Source: Polytrichum commune (Eukaryota; Streptophyta; Polytrichopsida; Polytrichales; Polytrichaceae). Taken from it: DNA of 64,000 bases. The position numbers and the translations under genes are program-made. The notes beneath the pieces were generated by a model, which saw only the letters and a program-made list of their open reading frames with translations, was not told where the DNA came from and made no database searches. The DNA lies in the NCBI GenBank assembly GCA_950295325.1, contig OX485807.1, positions 20,243,666 through 20,307,665 on the forward strand, read 5' to 3'. Below are positions 13,086-23,790 of the stretch, one piece after another (position 1 is the first letter of the stretch; every line of letters begins with the position of its first letter).

Positions 13086-13679
13086 GGGGCGGTTTACACT
13101 ATGGACCATGAAGTTGGACCAGGGCTCTGCAAGGCAGCTGATTGGCTGTTGAAGTTCTCCCGGGACAACTTTGGTTTACACTAAGGAAAAAATGGCAGAG
13201 GGACCATGGAGGTCGAGGTCCCCAAAATATAAATTTTAAGGCCTAATAAATGCACTGACATGGTCCAACGGGTTTTGCGTTGAGAGAGGCAAGAGAGGTG
13301 GTCTGGTAGGAAAAGGCAACGGCCCATGTTAGAGAAATACCATTTCAATAAATTTTTAATGAATCTACCTTTTAAGCACCTTAATTATACCATAGCCCAT
13401 GAAACATACCAGCACTACCTTGCCCTACCCCTTAAACCGGCTCACACGTGTTTCACCAAACAACGCAGGACATCTAGAACTCAAGAATTCAAGTGCAGAT
13501 TTGTTTTTTTGTCTACCAAATGTAATGTTTGGAATTTTGGGGCTTGTAATATACCGTTGGAAAGGTCTTGAAAATACCTTTCCAACGGTATATTACACAC
13601 CCCAATATGCTTACAATATTTGTTTTGCAATAGGCCTCTTACGTGGGACGACTTCATGGTCCATAGTGTAAACCGCCCC
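13086..13679. mobile_element. MITE, Tourist-like, 594 bp, TGA duplication
   Basis: Both ends carry the same 29-bp inverted repeat, beginning GGGGCGGTTTACACTATGG at the left and perfectly complementary at the right. TGA flanks the element on both sides (13083-13085 and 13680-13682), a 3-bp target duplication. No transposase is encoded. A large internal hairpin lies at about 13536-13607. Perfect termini suggest fairly recent movement. Confidence 0.85.
13536..13607. repeat. Internal hairpin of the MITE
   Basis: Arms of about 29 bases (containing ATATACCGTTGGAAAGG and its complement) flank an 11-base loop. One arm has a small mismatch or gap. Transcribed RNA would fold into a strong stem, a configuration that can yield small RNAs. 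Confidence 0.75.
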
Positions 13680-13682
13680 TGA

Positions 13683-14784
13683 ACGTCTCATTTTTGGATT
13701 TTGTATTCTATGTTCATCTCTCTCTCCTCCTTATTAATAGGGATAAAATCAACCCATCGTTGTTTTGGTGCTATTTCTAACACTTTTCTCACACATGTCA
13801 AAGTGCAAATACATTCAAAAGACCTAACACATTCACTGTGCAAAGACAAACAAGAGCCGCACTAAGTAAGGTTAAGGTGGATACTTAGGTTTGAGGCCAA
13901 GAAGCCGCCACGAAAGAATGAAAAAATTAACAACCTACTTGAAATACTGTTGGACCTTACCGAGAAAAGAAAATTAATATATTATTATCATGAGGCAGAC
14001 GTAATTTCAAAAATTATATTTTTAGTTAACAAGCCTTATTTCTCAAAAAAATTTGAGGTGCATAAACCAGCTATGGTGCTACGGTACAAAGCTATTGTAA
14101 TCTGATTGTTAGCTTTGTCTTTGTACTTTGTTTGTGCAAAAATTTAAGGTCATCCACTTTGGTCAATGAGATGTTCCACTTTTCATCCAACCTAAATCAT
14201 CCTAACTTCATCTAAAATTCATTCATCATACCTAGTATTTGCTACCGCAAGGGGGGGGGGGGGTTGGCTCAAGGTACATAACTTCCACTAATTTTCACAC
14301 TAGCCACTTTTGGTTGGGTTGGCCGAGTAATAGAAGGATTGAGGGTCAAGCCACTATTCCGAGAAATGGTACTTGGATGAGTGACCCTTTTGTCACCTTC
14401 CAAGCCAATACTCCAATCAAAATTAAAGCTAGAGCATTAGTTATTAACTTTATTACTAAATACTAATTTTATCTCTACATCATGCCTCAAATGGCGCAAA
14501 ACTCTTAACAACCACCAATGAAACCATATTAATGCAACCAAAAGCAATACAACCATAAACAATACATCAGAATACAACAACCAGATGCCTTACAATAGAA
14601 GCAATACAACATGTAGAACCTCAAACGGAAACTAGCTGCGGTCTTTACTCCAACAACCACATGTCTATATAGATTTCACTCCATTAACCACATATCCATA
14701 CAATAATTCTCCAACATGGTTTTCAAACCTTTTTTATTAACATTAATTTTTCTAGCATTCTAAGAGCTTTGCACTGCTACGTAC

Positions 14785-14836
<52 letters not shown>

Positions 14837-15560
14837 TTAACCGAGGAGGAGAGTGAGAGTGAGCCTAACGCTAACATTTGCAGACCACCTCCTTCCACCC
14901 ACAAGGCCTACCGGCTATAGATCTGGCCATACCTAAATCTAACAATGAGTATGTGCAGCCGACTCCACACCACTTAAATGTCTAAATCCTAAGGTCTTTA
15001 TTCACTGCACTCTCGATCCAACAACCTTTGCTTTCACTTATACATGTTGTCAATACATAAACCAAGCCAAAGGGTTAGGGTAAGACGACACACTAGAAGC
15101 TTGCACAAACAATACACAACAATAACGTCTACAGCTAGAGCGAAGGTGGTGGGACTAGTTGGTAGCTGAAGATGCGAGAGAATTCACAAGATGGAGAGTG
15201 CACGGAGAACTAAAAGCCTCCCCAGAATTAAAAGATGTCATTGAGTTGGAAGGAAGGTGTGCAACAATAGGATACTCAACCCAAGGGGATAGGGTAGGTA
15301 GAGTGATTTTAGAGATCAATGCCATCATTTTGAAAGAAAAAATATCAATAAAAGAAGATTTTAGAGATCAAAGCTATCATTTTGAAAGAACAAAGTATGA
15401 GGATAAAATCTAGTAAACACTATATTCGTTAAATTGAGACTTTTTGGGCATTTTGAGACATTCACAGAAATAAGAACAAGGATAAATGGAACACGTATTG
15501 GAGAAAGTTGTAAGATGCAAACACTTTGAAGCGGGTGTTTAGAACAAGAACCCCATTAAT
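13683..15560. other. Intergenic stretch with simple repeats
   Basis: No supported gene. It holds a G-run near 14251-14264, an (AG)n microsatellite at 14789-14834, and several short open frames without recognisable motifs. Confidence 0.5.
14789..14834 (+). repeat. (AG)n microsatellite
   Basis: About 23 uninterrupted AG dinucleotides, visible directly. Confidence 0.97.
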
Positions 15561-15564
15561 AACT

Positions 15565-15825
15565 CATATTTGGGATTGTTTAGGGCGGGCAATCCAAACC
15601 TTAGGCCAAGTTGAAGGGGAAATCTTAAAACATTCATATTATCGCACAAAAACTTGTATGAATATGGTTTAGGTAGGGCAATCCAAACCATAGATCATAT
15701 TGAAGGGGAAATATGTGAACCAATATAATATAACATACAAAATATTCCAAACTCATATTTGTGATGGTTTAGGTAGGGCAATCCAAACCTTAGACCATAT
15801 GGAAGGGGAAATCATGTGACACTTA
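15565..15825. repeat. Three-copy tandem repeat, unit about 90-100 bp
   Basis: The text GGGCAATCCAAACC followed by a short spacer and GAAGGGGAAAT recurs at 15587, 15676 and 15776, with similar surroundings (TCATATTTGTGATGGTTTAGG) before each copy. Confidence 0.8.
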
Positions 15826-15954
15826 TATTATTGCAAAAAAAAACATACAAAGTGTGGCATGTAAAATGCATAGCATGCTAACACCACACATCCATTGGAT
15901 AGTGCGACCCAAAATGTTCTTGCCTATGGCCCAAAACCCTACGCCTACTATGGC

Positions 15955-16773
15955 CTATCTAGCCTCGGAGACTACCTCTTTTTCTTTTGCTTCATTTTCT
16001 TTTGCTTTTTTTACTTTTGCCTCTTTTTCTTTTGCCTCTTTTTCTTTTGCTGCGGCTTCTTTTGCTCGCATTGCTTCAACATTCCTGAAAATCTCCGCCC
16101 CGCGACTATAGCCATTCTTGGGGTGACCGCCATCAAAAACACATTTTGGATTCCGTCGGCCGCCCGAATTATACGACGGAGAATTCGAATACGATGAAGT
16201 GGACTGTCTTGCATTTCTGGTCATGGAGTAGAAACGCTCCAACTCGACGGACGCACTAGCCCGCATAGGTTTACGGGTGGGAGCAACCTGCAACGCGTCA
16301 ATGCAAGAACACATGTGTTAGTTTAGGGAGGAAGACCCAAACGTGTCACACGTTCAATTTTTAAGTGCGGGATGATTGTAATGCGCGGTTAACCATGTTT
16401 TGGGGGGGGGGGGGTTCACCTTGTCACCGGGGGCGTTCCCGTCGGAGTTGGCGAGGAGGGGCAAGGCGTCCCGCAAAGGGATAGGAAGGGTGCCACTCTT
16501 CGTGGGCCGAGCGTCCATCCGCAGCCGCCGTTGAGGTGTAATACTGCCGCCGGGCCGAGAGGGGGACGTCCGGACGCATTTGCGATTTATGCCCTTGAGC
16601 GGCGACGGGGACGGAGATGGCCGGAAGATTTGCTTGGGTGGGGGGCTATCGACGACGCCGGCGTCGATAGGCTCCTTGGAGTAGTCGATGGTGGACGCGG
16701 CATCGTAGACGGTCTCGTAGAAGAAGCTCCCCAAGTTTGATTCGTTGACGATCTCAATCAAGGGCTCCAAACG
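15955..16773 (-). CDS. Lys/Glu/Ala-rich protein, two visible exons, function unknown
   Basis: Two minus-strand exons fit together. One runs 16773-16420 between an acceptor (GCGCCAG) and a donor (GTGAAC). The second runs 16287-15955 after an acceptor (GCGTTGCAG) and ends at a stop. The first codes a helical start (RLEPLIEIVNESNLGSFFYE), a Pro/Ser-rich linker and a basic region. The second has an Arg/Ser-rich part, a short NPKCVFDGGHPKNGYSRG stretch and a C-terminal repeat of AKEKEAKEKE type, likely a single helix or coiled coil. No enzyme domain recognised. The 5' exon is not certain: a Met at 16857 opens the same frame but reads through what looks like intron. A G-run sits just inside the intron at about 16401-16414. 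Confidence 0.45.
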
Positions 16774-16892
16774 CTGGCGCAAAAAAGGAAACAAAACAAA
16801 ACCCAAGGGGAGGGGGGGAGGGGGGAGCATGTGAAAATCGATATACAATTGAGGCATAATATATCACACACAATGGCACACCATGTAGTATC

Positions 16893-17657
16893 TCAAATGA
16901 GTTTATTATATTTCGCGTGAGCGTACAACTCTCTGTACATATAGTCCTTCGGATCCATGTATCTTTCGCCTATCGGATTACAACTAAGGAACCGGGGCAC
17001 GGGTAGTCCGCTCCCCACGAGCGTTTGAATGTACTTAAGTAGGTCTAACAAAAAGCGGTCTCGGACCTTCTCGACCGTCCACGTGGGGCAAACTATGAAG
17101 TTCGAGGTCGGGTTCAAAATGTTTTTGGAAGCGTTGTCGTCCACCATCAACGTGTTGTCACGGGTGGGGCGAACGTCGTAGGGACAGCCGACCATGGTCG
17201 GACGCTGGTCCCATACGACTGGCTTCAAGACCTTAAGAAATTGGTTTACGGCGGGGTTGTTGGGCTTTTTCACAACCCTGCCCTCAGGGGTGTATAACGT
17301 TCTACAAGAGTCCTGTCCTAGGACCAAGCACGGGGGTTGGAGTCCCTTGAAGATGAACTCCACGACGGCCTGGGTGTTCTCGGACTTCATGGAGCTCCAC
17401 ACGATCACCCACCATTTGGATAGGGCGACCTGCAGGAAGCGCCGAAGCCACGGGCGGAGGTACACTAGCTTGCTTTTGATGTACGCGGGGGGACCATCGT
17501 AGTTGGCGTCCTCGGGCTTGCAGAAAGGCACCGTGGGGACCCTCGGACAATGCACGCACTGGACAAGGACCCCGTTGAGGTCTAGCACCAGGAACCGGGT
17601 CTTGGGAGGCGAAGGTGGCGAGGGCAAAATCGGGGGGACCACCGCGCTGTCCTCCAC
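16893..17657 (-). CDS. FCP1-like HAD-superfamily protein with DLNG motif
   Basis: Single-exon frame of 254 codons from ATG 17657 to a stop at 16893. After a Pro-rich leader, residues 21-31 read RFLVLDLNGVL. This is HAD motif I as in FCP1/NIF-type phosphatases, but with Asn where the second catalytic Asp (DxDx) is expected. The motif II region is VIVWSSM (84-90). Lys residues lie near 130, and LMVDDN at 170-175 matches the terminal VDD acidic motif. The FCP1 family dephosphorylates serine in proteins such as the RNA polymerase II tail. Plant relatives with DLNG exist, and their activity is unclear to me; loss of the second Asp suggests weak or no phosphatase activity. It sits downstream of the ParB/methyltransferase-like gene on the same strand. 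Confidence 0.75.
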   Translation of the reverse strand: MEDSAVVPPILPSPPSPPKTRFLVLDLNGVLVQCVHCPRVPTVPFCKPEDANYDGPPAYIKSKLVYLRPWLRRFLQVALSKWWVIVWSSMKSENTQAVVEFIFKGLQPPCLVLGQDSCRTLYTPEGRVVKKPNNPAVNQFLKVLKPVVWDQRPTMVGCPYDVRPTRDNTLMVDDNASKNILNPTSNFIVCPTWTVEKVRDRFLLDLLKYIQTLVGSGLPVPRFLSCNPIGERYMDPKDYMYRELYAHAKYNKLI

Positions 17658-18155
17658 ACTCCTCGGAGAGGATCGGTGGGGAGCTGCGACGCTATGCTCC
17701 GAACCCTGCGGCGACGAGCGAGAGAAGGCGGACGAGGACTATGTTATGCTATGTCCATCTCAAGCAAAACGGAAATTTTGTGCAAACACAAGAAGAATTG
17801 GACCATTGGTGGCAACAAAAACATACAAGGGGAACAACATACATTGGGACACGGATGCAAACATATGGGCGCCAAAAATAATAATTTTATTTTTACAAAT
17901 CTCTATGTACAATTTGATTGGGGGGGGGGGGGGACCGCGGTGAACGAGGGCATTCACACTATCCTAATTCTACATCTACAAAATTGGTTGCGCGCCGCCA
18001 AGGTCGAGCATAGTCGAGTGCAGGTGAGACGAAGGGGATCGCGGGGGGGCACGTTGGGGGAAGGGGGAGCAAGTGTAGAGCATGGGGGGCAGGGGGTGTG
18101 CATTTCCTCCTAGCAAGGGGGACACGACCACGCCAACAAGACAATGACCCAGGAA
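17658..18155. other. Interval between the FCP1-like gene and the large minus-strand gene
   Basis: Contains a G-run at about 17921-17933, a GC-rich tract at 17980-18120 and no supported coding frame. It probably includes the 5' region of the FCP1-like gene and the 3' flank of the gene ending at 18188. Confidence 0.4.
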
Positions 18156-18177
18156 GTTTGGGTCGGTCGACCCAAAC
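18156..18177. repeat. 22-bp palindrome, 3' flank copy
   Basis: Arms GTTTGGGTCG and CGACCCAAAC around a 2-bp centre (GT). It lies 11 bp beyond the stop codon of the gene at 18188-22736. Confidence 0.95.
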
Positions 18178-18187
18178 TGGGGAGGGC

Positions 18188-21100
18188 TCAGTGTATTACC
18201 TCGCCCTGGTCATGTCTCGACGATGTGGAAGCCTCCACCGTCCCCGCTGCCCCGCCTCTCTCGCCACCGCCTTCTCCGACGACGTCAGGAACCTTCTCCT
18301 GCAAACGATCGGCATCAGGCCCTTGTCCTAAACCAATCTCCGCATTTGCATCATGCATGGGTTCATCGATTTGGTTAGGAGTAGAGGTATCACCAGGCCC
18401 TTGCAAGCCTTCAACATCTAGCATGGCCGTGTCTAGTTGACACCCATGTTGGTCAAGGGAGGACTGCGCTGCAACGGGGTTTGGGTCGGGCGACCCAAAC
18501 TGTCCTGCATCTGGAGAGGGCCCTTCGGACACTCCAGTGGATGGTGGGTTTGGGTCGGTCGACCCAAACATCCTGGGGTCGTCCGATTGGTGAGGGGGGG
18601 CCATGACTATCGGGGGCCGAAGTGGTGGAGGGCCCAAAGGGGAGGAGGCTCCAGAGACGCGCCAGATGTTGGGGTCATCCACTTGCTGGACCGGCGCGTA
18701 CGGAACTTGGTGGGGCCGCATCAAGTGCTGGAAGCTGAAAGACGATTGCGGCACAGGCTGCTGAGGGATGCTCTGCGGAGGGAAGCCGGGGGGCAAGTGC
18801 GGGAAGGAGCTGGAGGGAGCCACCACCAAACCTTGCGCCCACATTCCTTGTATCACTTGTGATATCAATTCGGCGTGGGACGGAGGTTGGGCCATCGCCC
18901 TCTGTCGTTCCTGCTCCAACAGGAGAGCCCTTAGCTCTGCTACCTCGTTCCGCATTGAGGGTTCTTCCGCGGCAGCCTTCTGCAGGCGGACTCGCTGCTC
19001 CTCGTCCCTCCTCATCTTCTCGTTCGCCTCCTCCACAGTCAGGACCTCGGGCTTCACCCTAACCATGCCAGCGAACGCTGTCGGGGACGGGGGATCTGAT
19101 CTTAGCCGTTTGGCGAGCTCAATGTCATCGTCGTCCTCGCTGCTTATGGCAATGGTCTCCTCCACGGAGTAGTCGCCATACAGCTTCTTCCCCTTCATCT
19201 TCCTCCTCTCCCTGAACGTGGCGGTCGCGTCCCTGGAGTACATGTCCCGTGCATCGTCCACCGTCAGGACGGGCACGAGCTTACTCTGCGGGGTTGCCGC
19301 CCGCATCGCCTTCTTCCGTTGAGGGGCTTCGGATTCTTGCGTGAAGCCCGTTGCCCCTTCCTCCACGTCGCCTTCCTTCTCCGCCTCCTCGTGCTCCTCT
19401 TCTTCCTCCTCCTCCTCGACATCGCCACCTTCTGTGCGGGACGGATTGCCCGGATGCAACCCGACAAGAGGTTCGGGTTCTTGGGTTGTGGCCCTCATGG
19501 CCATTTCTTCCGGGTTGATCCGCCTCACCCTATCAAGAGGGTTTTCGCCCCCCTGAACAACCTCGTCGACGTAGCTACCCGGGATCCAATCGAGGATGTC
19601 CATCTTCTTCGCCAACGATCTCTGCGTCCTGTAAAATGGCAGATCGCCATCCTCTATGTAGGAGTATATACTCAGCCCCGACATCTACACAATCCAAGTT
19701 ATATAGACATTAGAATTAGGCGAGGGACATAAACAAGACCAAGTACAATGTGTAGTTTGGGTCGATCGACCCAAACCAACAAAGAGCCTAGTTTGGGTCG
19801 ATCGACCCAAACCAACAAAGAGACTAGTTTGGGTCGATCGACCCAAACCAACAAAGAGCCTAGTTTGGGTCGATCGACCCAAACTGTGCACGAGTTATAG
19901 AAAGTCGCTTACCATGGCAGCATAGATAGGTTTAGAGCCTCCGAAGACGTTGAAGATGCAATCCCCTCTCCTCCTCAGCGTCCTCATCATTCTCACGTAA
20001 AATTCCATCCGCAGCTCATCTAAAGGATAGTTCGCGTATTTAGCCTCGTCGTAGAGGCATTTGTTGACACCCAACCCTTCTGGAACTTGGAAGAGTTTGT
20101 CCATCCGGGATATAGGGTGGTTCGGCACCTTCAGCAACTCCGCTTTGTACACGAAGTACAAACACAAGACGTTGACGAACTTGGTCTTCTTGTCCCTCAA
20201 CGTCGTGTAAGCTCCCTCCGCCGGTGCGGCGATGTAGTGAGACTTGGAGACTGCATACTCCGGCTGCAGTTTCCGGACAAGCTCGTACACCTGCTCCGCC
20301 CTCCTATCCTCGACTATCCAAAGCTAGATATCTACCTCCCTGAACTTAGGGCTTGCATAATCGACGAACTTAGATAGGAAGGGGTCATAGAAGAGGGTGC
20401 TCATCGTGCCCTCAAATGAGCTTCCAGGAATATTCCTAAAATCAATCATCCCAAAAGGAAAGCGGTCCCTTGCTTTCGTCCTTATCGCCATTCTGGCGTC
20501 TTGACCTGGCCAGCCCTGAATTTTCAACGGGTCGGCGGTGACAAGGTTGAAGTACGCTTCCCCTTCAAACTGGACAATCTTCTTCTCCTTGATGAAGTTT
20601 GAGAACGCACGCGCTGTGTGATCCGGAAGCGCCCGGTTCTTCCCACCCTTCACCATCTTGGCCCGCAAGAAGTCGTCCCCCGCTTCCCTTATTAGAGCCG
20701 CCATGGAGGCACTGGTGAACTTATATTCAGCTTTGAATGCTCTCCAGTTAGCCTCATGGACCTCGCCGTCCACGACAATATTCCTCTCTGGCACTAGTTT
20801 ATGCAGCTCCTGCACGATAGTCGTCTTCTTTTTCCTGTTATCCGTCCATTCCTTCATGGTGTAGCATGAAGGAACGAAGGATTTGGGCTTTTGGAAGACA
20901 ATCTTCGGGTGCACCCAACACCTCTTCGCCGTGGGTGCCACGTGCAGGATGTGAGATGCCGCCTTCTCCACCTCCGTCTCTGACAGCCCTTGAAGAGTTC
21001 TAAAGAACTCTCTCACGAGAGGCTTCATCTGCTTGAAGCGCGAGGTTTGGCTGAAGAAAATGCCAGTGTCGGGGTCGATCAAATCCCCCGTCTCGTGCTT

Positions 21101-22736
21101 TTCAAACACGGTTTTCCACTTCCTCCAAACTGAGTCAGATGCTGTAATCAAGTAAATCTCCCCCTTGAGGTCGCTGTATTTCTTCTGCTTGTGGCTCGAA
21201 TTATCAATGGAGGAGAATTTGTTGATCATTTGGTATTTGAAATCCTGCACGTCCACAAAACAGAACATTTGAATGCGTGTTAGATATGTACATGTGATTT
21301 CCAACCCATATCATGACCAACATCTGCAACAACAGTTTGGGTCGATCGACCCAAACTAAATAAACTAGCTGCATCAGGAGTTTGGGTCGGTCGACCTAAA
21401 CAATACTCACCTCCCATTTGGGATTCTTGTCCTTCGCATTCTCCCTCTCCTTGGGAGGCCTACCATAGAACTCCCACACCTCCCGCGAGGCCATGATATT
21501 CCTTATCCAGGAAGCTTGGTAGGCCCTCTTCTTATTTCCCATATTGAAGTACCGGGAGATGTCGCTGAGCTTGGTCTCGTCGTCAGACCACACCACCAGT
21601 GCCTTCCAAACCTTCAGCTTTTCCTTCTGATTGTTCGGATCATCCCACTCATTCATGAGTTGGATTTTCTTGGATGCCTCCACGCTGTGCTGGCCGTCTA
21701 TGAGCCAAAAATCGCCCTTCTGAATTGTGGGCCACATTTCAGGTGTAGGCATTTTCTTGAGACCCTGTGGCATCACTACTATCGTTTGCCTGTCGTCTTT
21801 AAACTGCTCGCAAACGATATGCGCGATTATCCAGTCAACGTAGGCGTCCTCCTTTGCCCGGACACACTTCTCCGGTGGCGCTAGATGGCACTGGCTGATG
21901 TTCACGTCGAACTTAAAATCCCTGCCCATGAAAAAACAGTGGGAGCATTTCGTCGTGAAATTGTTCACGATTTTCTGCAGCTCCCATGCATCCACCTCTT
22001 CGCCGGGCTTCGGCATGCGCAACTCCGGTGAGACTGGCTCGTCAGTCATCACAGATGACTCTCTCCCCCTCTTGGATGGAGTTGTTTGACGGCTCCCAGA
22101 AGGTGTAGGCGTCTCGCTATCCGCAGGTGTTTGGGAGGGAGTGGTCCTCCGCGAGTCAGCCGGTACTGGTCGCGGCTTCCTCACCGATTGAGGTCTTGAC
22201 GACCCTGCTCCTTCCTCTGTGGTTGCTTTCCGCCTCATGGGTTGCTGAGACTTGGTTTTGCTCTGCAGGGCTTTGTTGAGCACGCTGATTGCATGCTTTA
22301 GTTTCGTGAATCTGCTCGACACCTTTGTGTTCGATGTACTGTTATCGATGAATATGGACTCCGGTTTGATGACGTCTGGTTCTACACATGTTTCTTTTGC
22401 ATAGATAGCGTCAAAGGGTTCGGAGAACTGGTGCATAAACATATGCGCGTTCTGGACAGCGTTGTTCTCGAGGATGACATCCACGTAGTCTCCAAGAGAC
22501 TGAACCGATGCCACCTCCCACCCCGTAAGAGTAGCCCATGTGTGTTTCTCCACGGTCCCAACCTTCACAACAAAAATCATTTTGTATTGCGAACCCTTAA
22601 CCACTTGTATAGACCACGCGAGGACAAGCCCGTCCTTAGGGGAATAGGAGTCATCCTGCGGGGTTTCGTGCTCCTGCCACAACATGTCCGGCGCAGGCAT
22701 GAACCACCTTTCGCCGGGTCTTTTCTTTGGAGCCAT
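18188..22736 (-). CDS. ParB/DGQH-domain and N4/N6 DNA-methyltransferase-like protein
   Basis: Three minus-strand exons join in phase: 22736-21411, 21244-19913 and 19684-18188, about 1384 codons. The start ATG directly follows an acceptor (TTCTTACAG), so a 5' UTR intron is likely. Exon 1 has a Ser/Thr/Pro linker and, near residue 346, FWLIDGQHSVEASKKI, the core of ParB/sulfiredoxin-fold or DGQHR proteins. Exon 2 has LFYDPFL (near 727), where beta-class DNA methyltransferases have DPPY. About 145 residues on it has LDELRMEFYVRMMRTLRRRGD then FNVFGGSK (near 873), the position of the C-terminal FxGxG AdoMet motif. Both motifs are degenerate, so catalysis is doubtful. Exon 3 is acidic, Pro/Gln-rich and coiled-coil-like. 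An in-frame TAG at 20324-20326 (likely CAG originally) interrupts exon 2, unless a 45-nt intron removes it. ParB-methyltransferase fusions are known in phages; the homology here is from motif reading only. Confidence 0.6.
18479..18500. repeat. 22-bp palindrome inside coding exon 3 (copy 1)
   Basis: Arms match the family; the centre is GG, so symmetry is broken only there. On the minus strand it codes FGSPDPN within the Pro-rich tail of the large protein. Confidence 0.92.
18548..18569. repeat. 22-bp palindrome inside coding exon 3 (copy 2)
   Basis: Arms match the family with centre GT. On the minus strand it codes FGSTDPN, 48 bp from the next palindrome at 18479-18500. Confidence 0.93.
19755..19884. 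repeat. Four tandem palindromes, 36-bp period, in intron 2
   Basis: Perfect 22-bp palindromes with centre AT start at 19755, 19791, 19827 and 19863, separated by a 14-base spacer (CAACAAAGAGCCTA, one variant). The cluster lies in the intron between exons 2 and 3 of the ParB/methyltransferase-like gene. Confidence 0.97.
21335..21401. repeat. Two palindromes in intron 1
   Basis: A perfect copy (centre AT) at 21335-21356 and a near-perfect copy at 21380-21401 (one mismatch in the right arm). Both lie in the 166-nt intron between exons 1 and 2. Confidence 0.95.
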
Positions 22737-22763
22737 CTGTAAGAAAATAATGTGCAATGTTAG

Positions 22764-22785
22764 TTTCGGTCGTTCGACCCAAACA
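22764..22785. repeat. Palindrome upstream of the ATG
   Basis: A copy with one mismatch in the left arm (GTTTCGGTCG) and centre TT. It is 28 bp upstream of the start codon, in what is probably the 5' UTR intron. Confidence 0.85.
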
Positions 22786-23033
22786 TCTACGACATGAATA
22801 GGTTTAGGTGGATTGTATATTTATATATTTCAGCATCATTTGTATTGATAATAAGAATGTTTTGATTATTGGGTGGATTTGCATTTTATATTGTTTGTGA
22901 CATGCAGGATTACTTGATATTTTTCCTTGATACATTCCTTGATTATTATTTTTTAGTGGATGTGAATTTTATATTGATGCAAAAATCATGGATTTCTTTA
23001 TGAGTTTATAATTAGAAGACGTTGTTTGGGTCG

Positions 23034-23219
23034 TTCGGCCCAAACATGATGCTTTCTTTTGTGTTTGGGTCGGTCGACCCAAACAAGAGGCTGTGTTTGG
23101 GTCGTTCGGCCCAAACATGATGCTTTGTTTTGTGTTTGGGTCGGTCGACCCAAACAAGAGGCTGTGTTTGGGTCGACCGACCCAAACCTGTGGCCGTGTT
23201 TGGGTCGTCTCCCCAAACT
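23034..23219. repeat. Six-copy palindrome cluster upstream of the ParB/methyltransferase-like gene
   Basis: Copies start at 23034, 23063, 23095, 23134, 23166 and 23198. Two distinct types alternate at first: one with centre GT, the other reading GTTTGGGTCGTTCGGCCC before AAAC. The last copy is degenerate. The block 23063-23094 plus 23095-23133 is repeated nearly exactly. Confidence 0.93.
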
Positions 23220-23472
23220 TTCCTATTTTAATGTAATTTTTAAAAGTTGGCACGTAGCATATACAATGCTTATGCGTTGTGTATGCTACAATACCTTCAA
23301 TTGACAAACACTTATTGCATATAATAAAAGAAAATACCTTTGTTGTATGTAGCAGTTGTTGTAAACAGTTGCTTTAGAACAGGTGTTCTTCTTCCAATAA
23401 CACAGAAACAGTTGAATGTAACCTCTCACACAAATCCACAATCTCTCATACAACTCCTAGATCTCTTTTGAA

Positions 23473-23790
23473 TCTCTCAAACAACAATTCAATACTTCAA
23501 ACAACCTCTGAATCTCTAAGAACAAGTGAATCTCTCAAAACAATAATTGACTCTCTCAAATGACTTAGATATCTCTCAAACAACAATTGAGTGTTTCAAA
23601 CAACCTCTGAATCCCTAAGAACAAGTGAATCTCTCAAAACAATGACTGACTCTCTCAAATAACTTTTGTATCTCTCAAACAACAATTGAGTGTTTCAAAC
23701 AACCTCTGAATCCCTAAGAACAAGTGAATCTCTCAAAACAATGACTGACTCTCTCAAATGACTTTTGTATCTCTCAAACACCTCCTGATT
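23473..23790. repeat. 99-bp tandem repeat, just over three copies
   Basis: TCTCTCAAACAACAATT recurs at 23473, 23572 and 23671, with a partial copy at 23770, exactly 99 bp apart each time. Within each unit TCTCTCAAA and GAATCTCT sub-repeats recur. No coding frame. Confidence 0.93.

Noticed and set aside
13326-13671. Frames inside the MITE
   Set aside because: They cross the hairpin and the inverted end and have no protein-like content.
19685-19891. Open frame across the four palindromes (repeated LGRSTQT)
   Set aside because: It is translation of a 36-bp repeat whose length is divisible by three, and lies in an intron with good splice sites.
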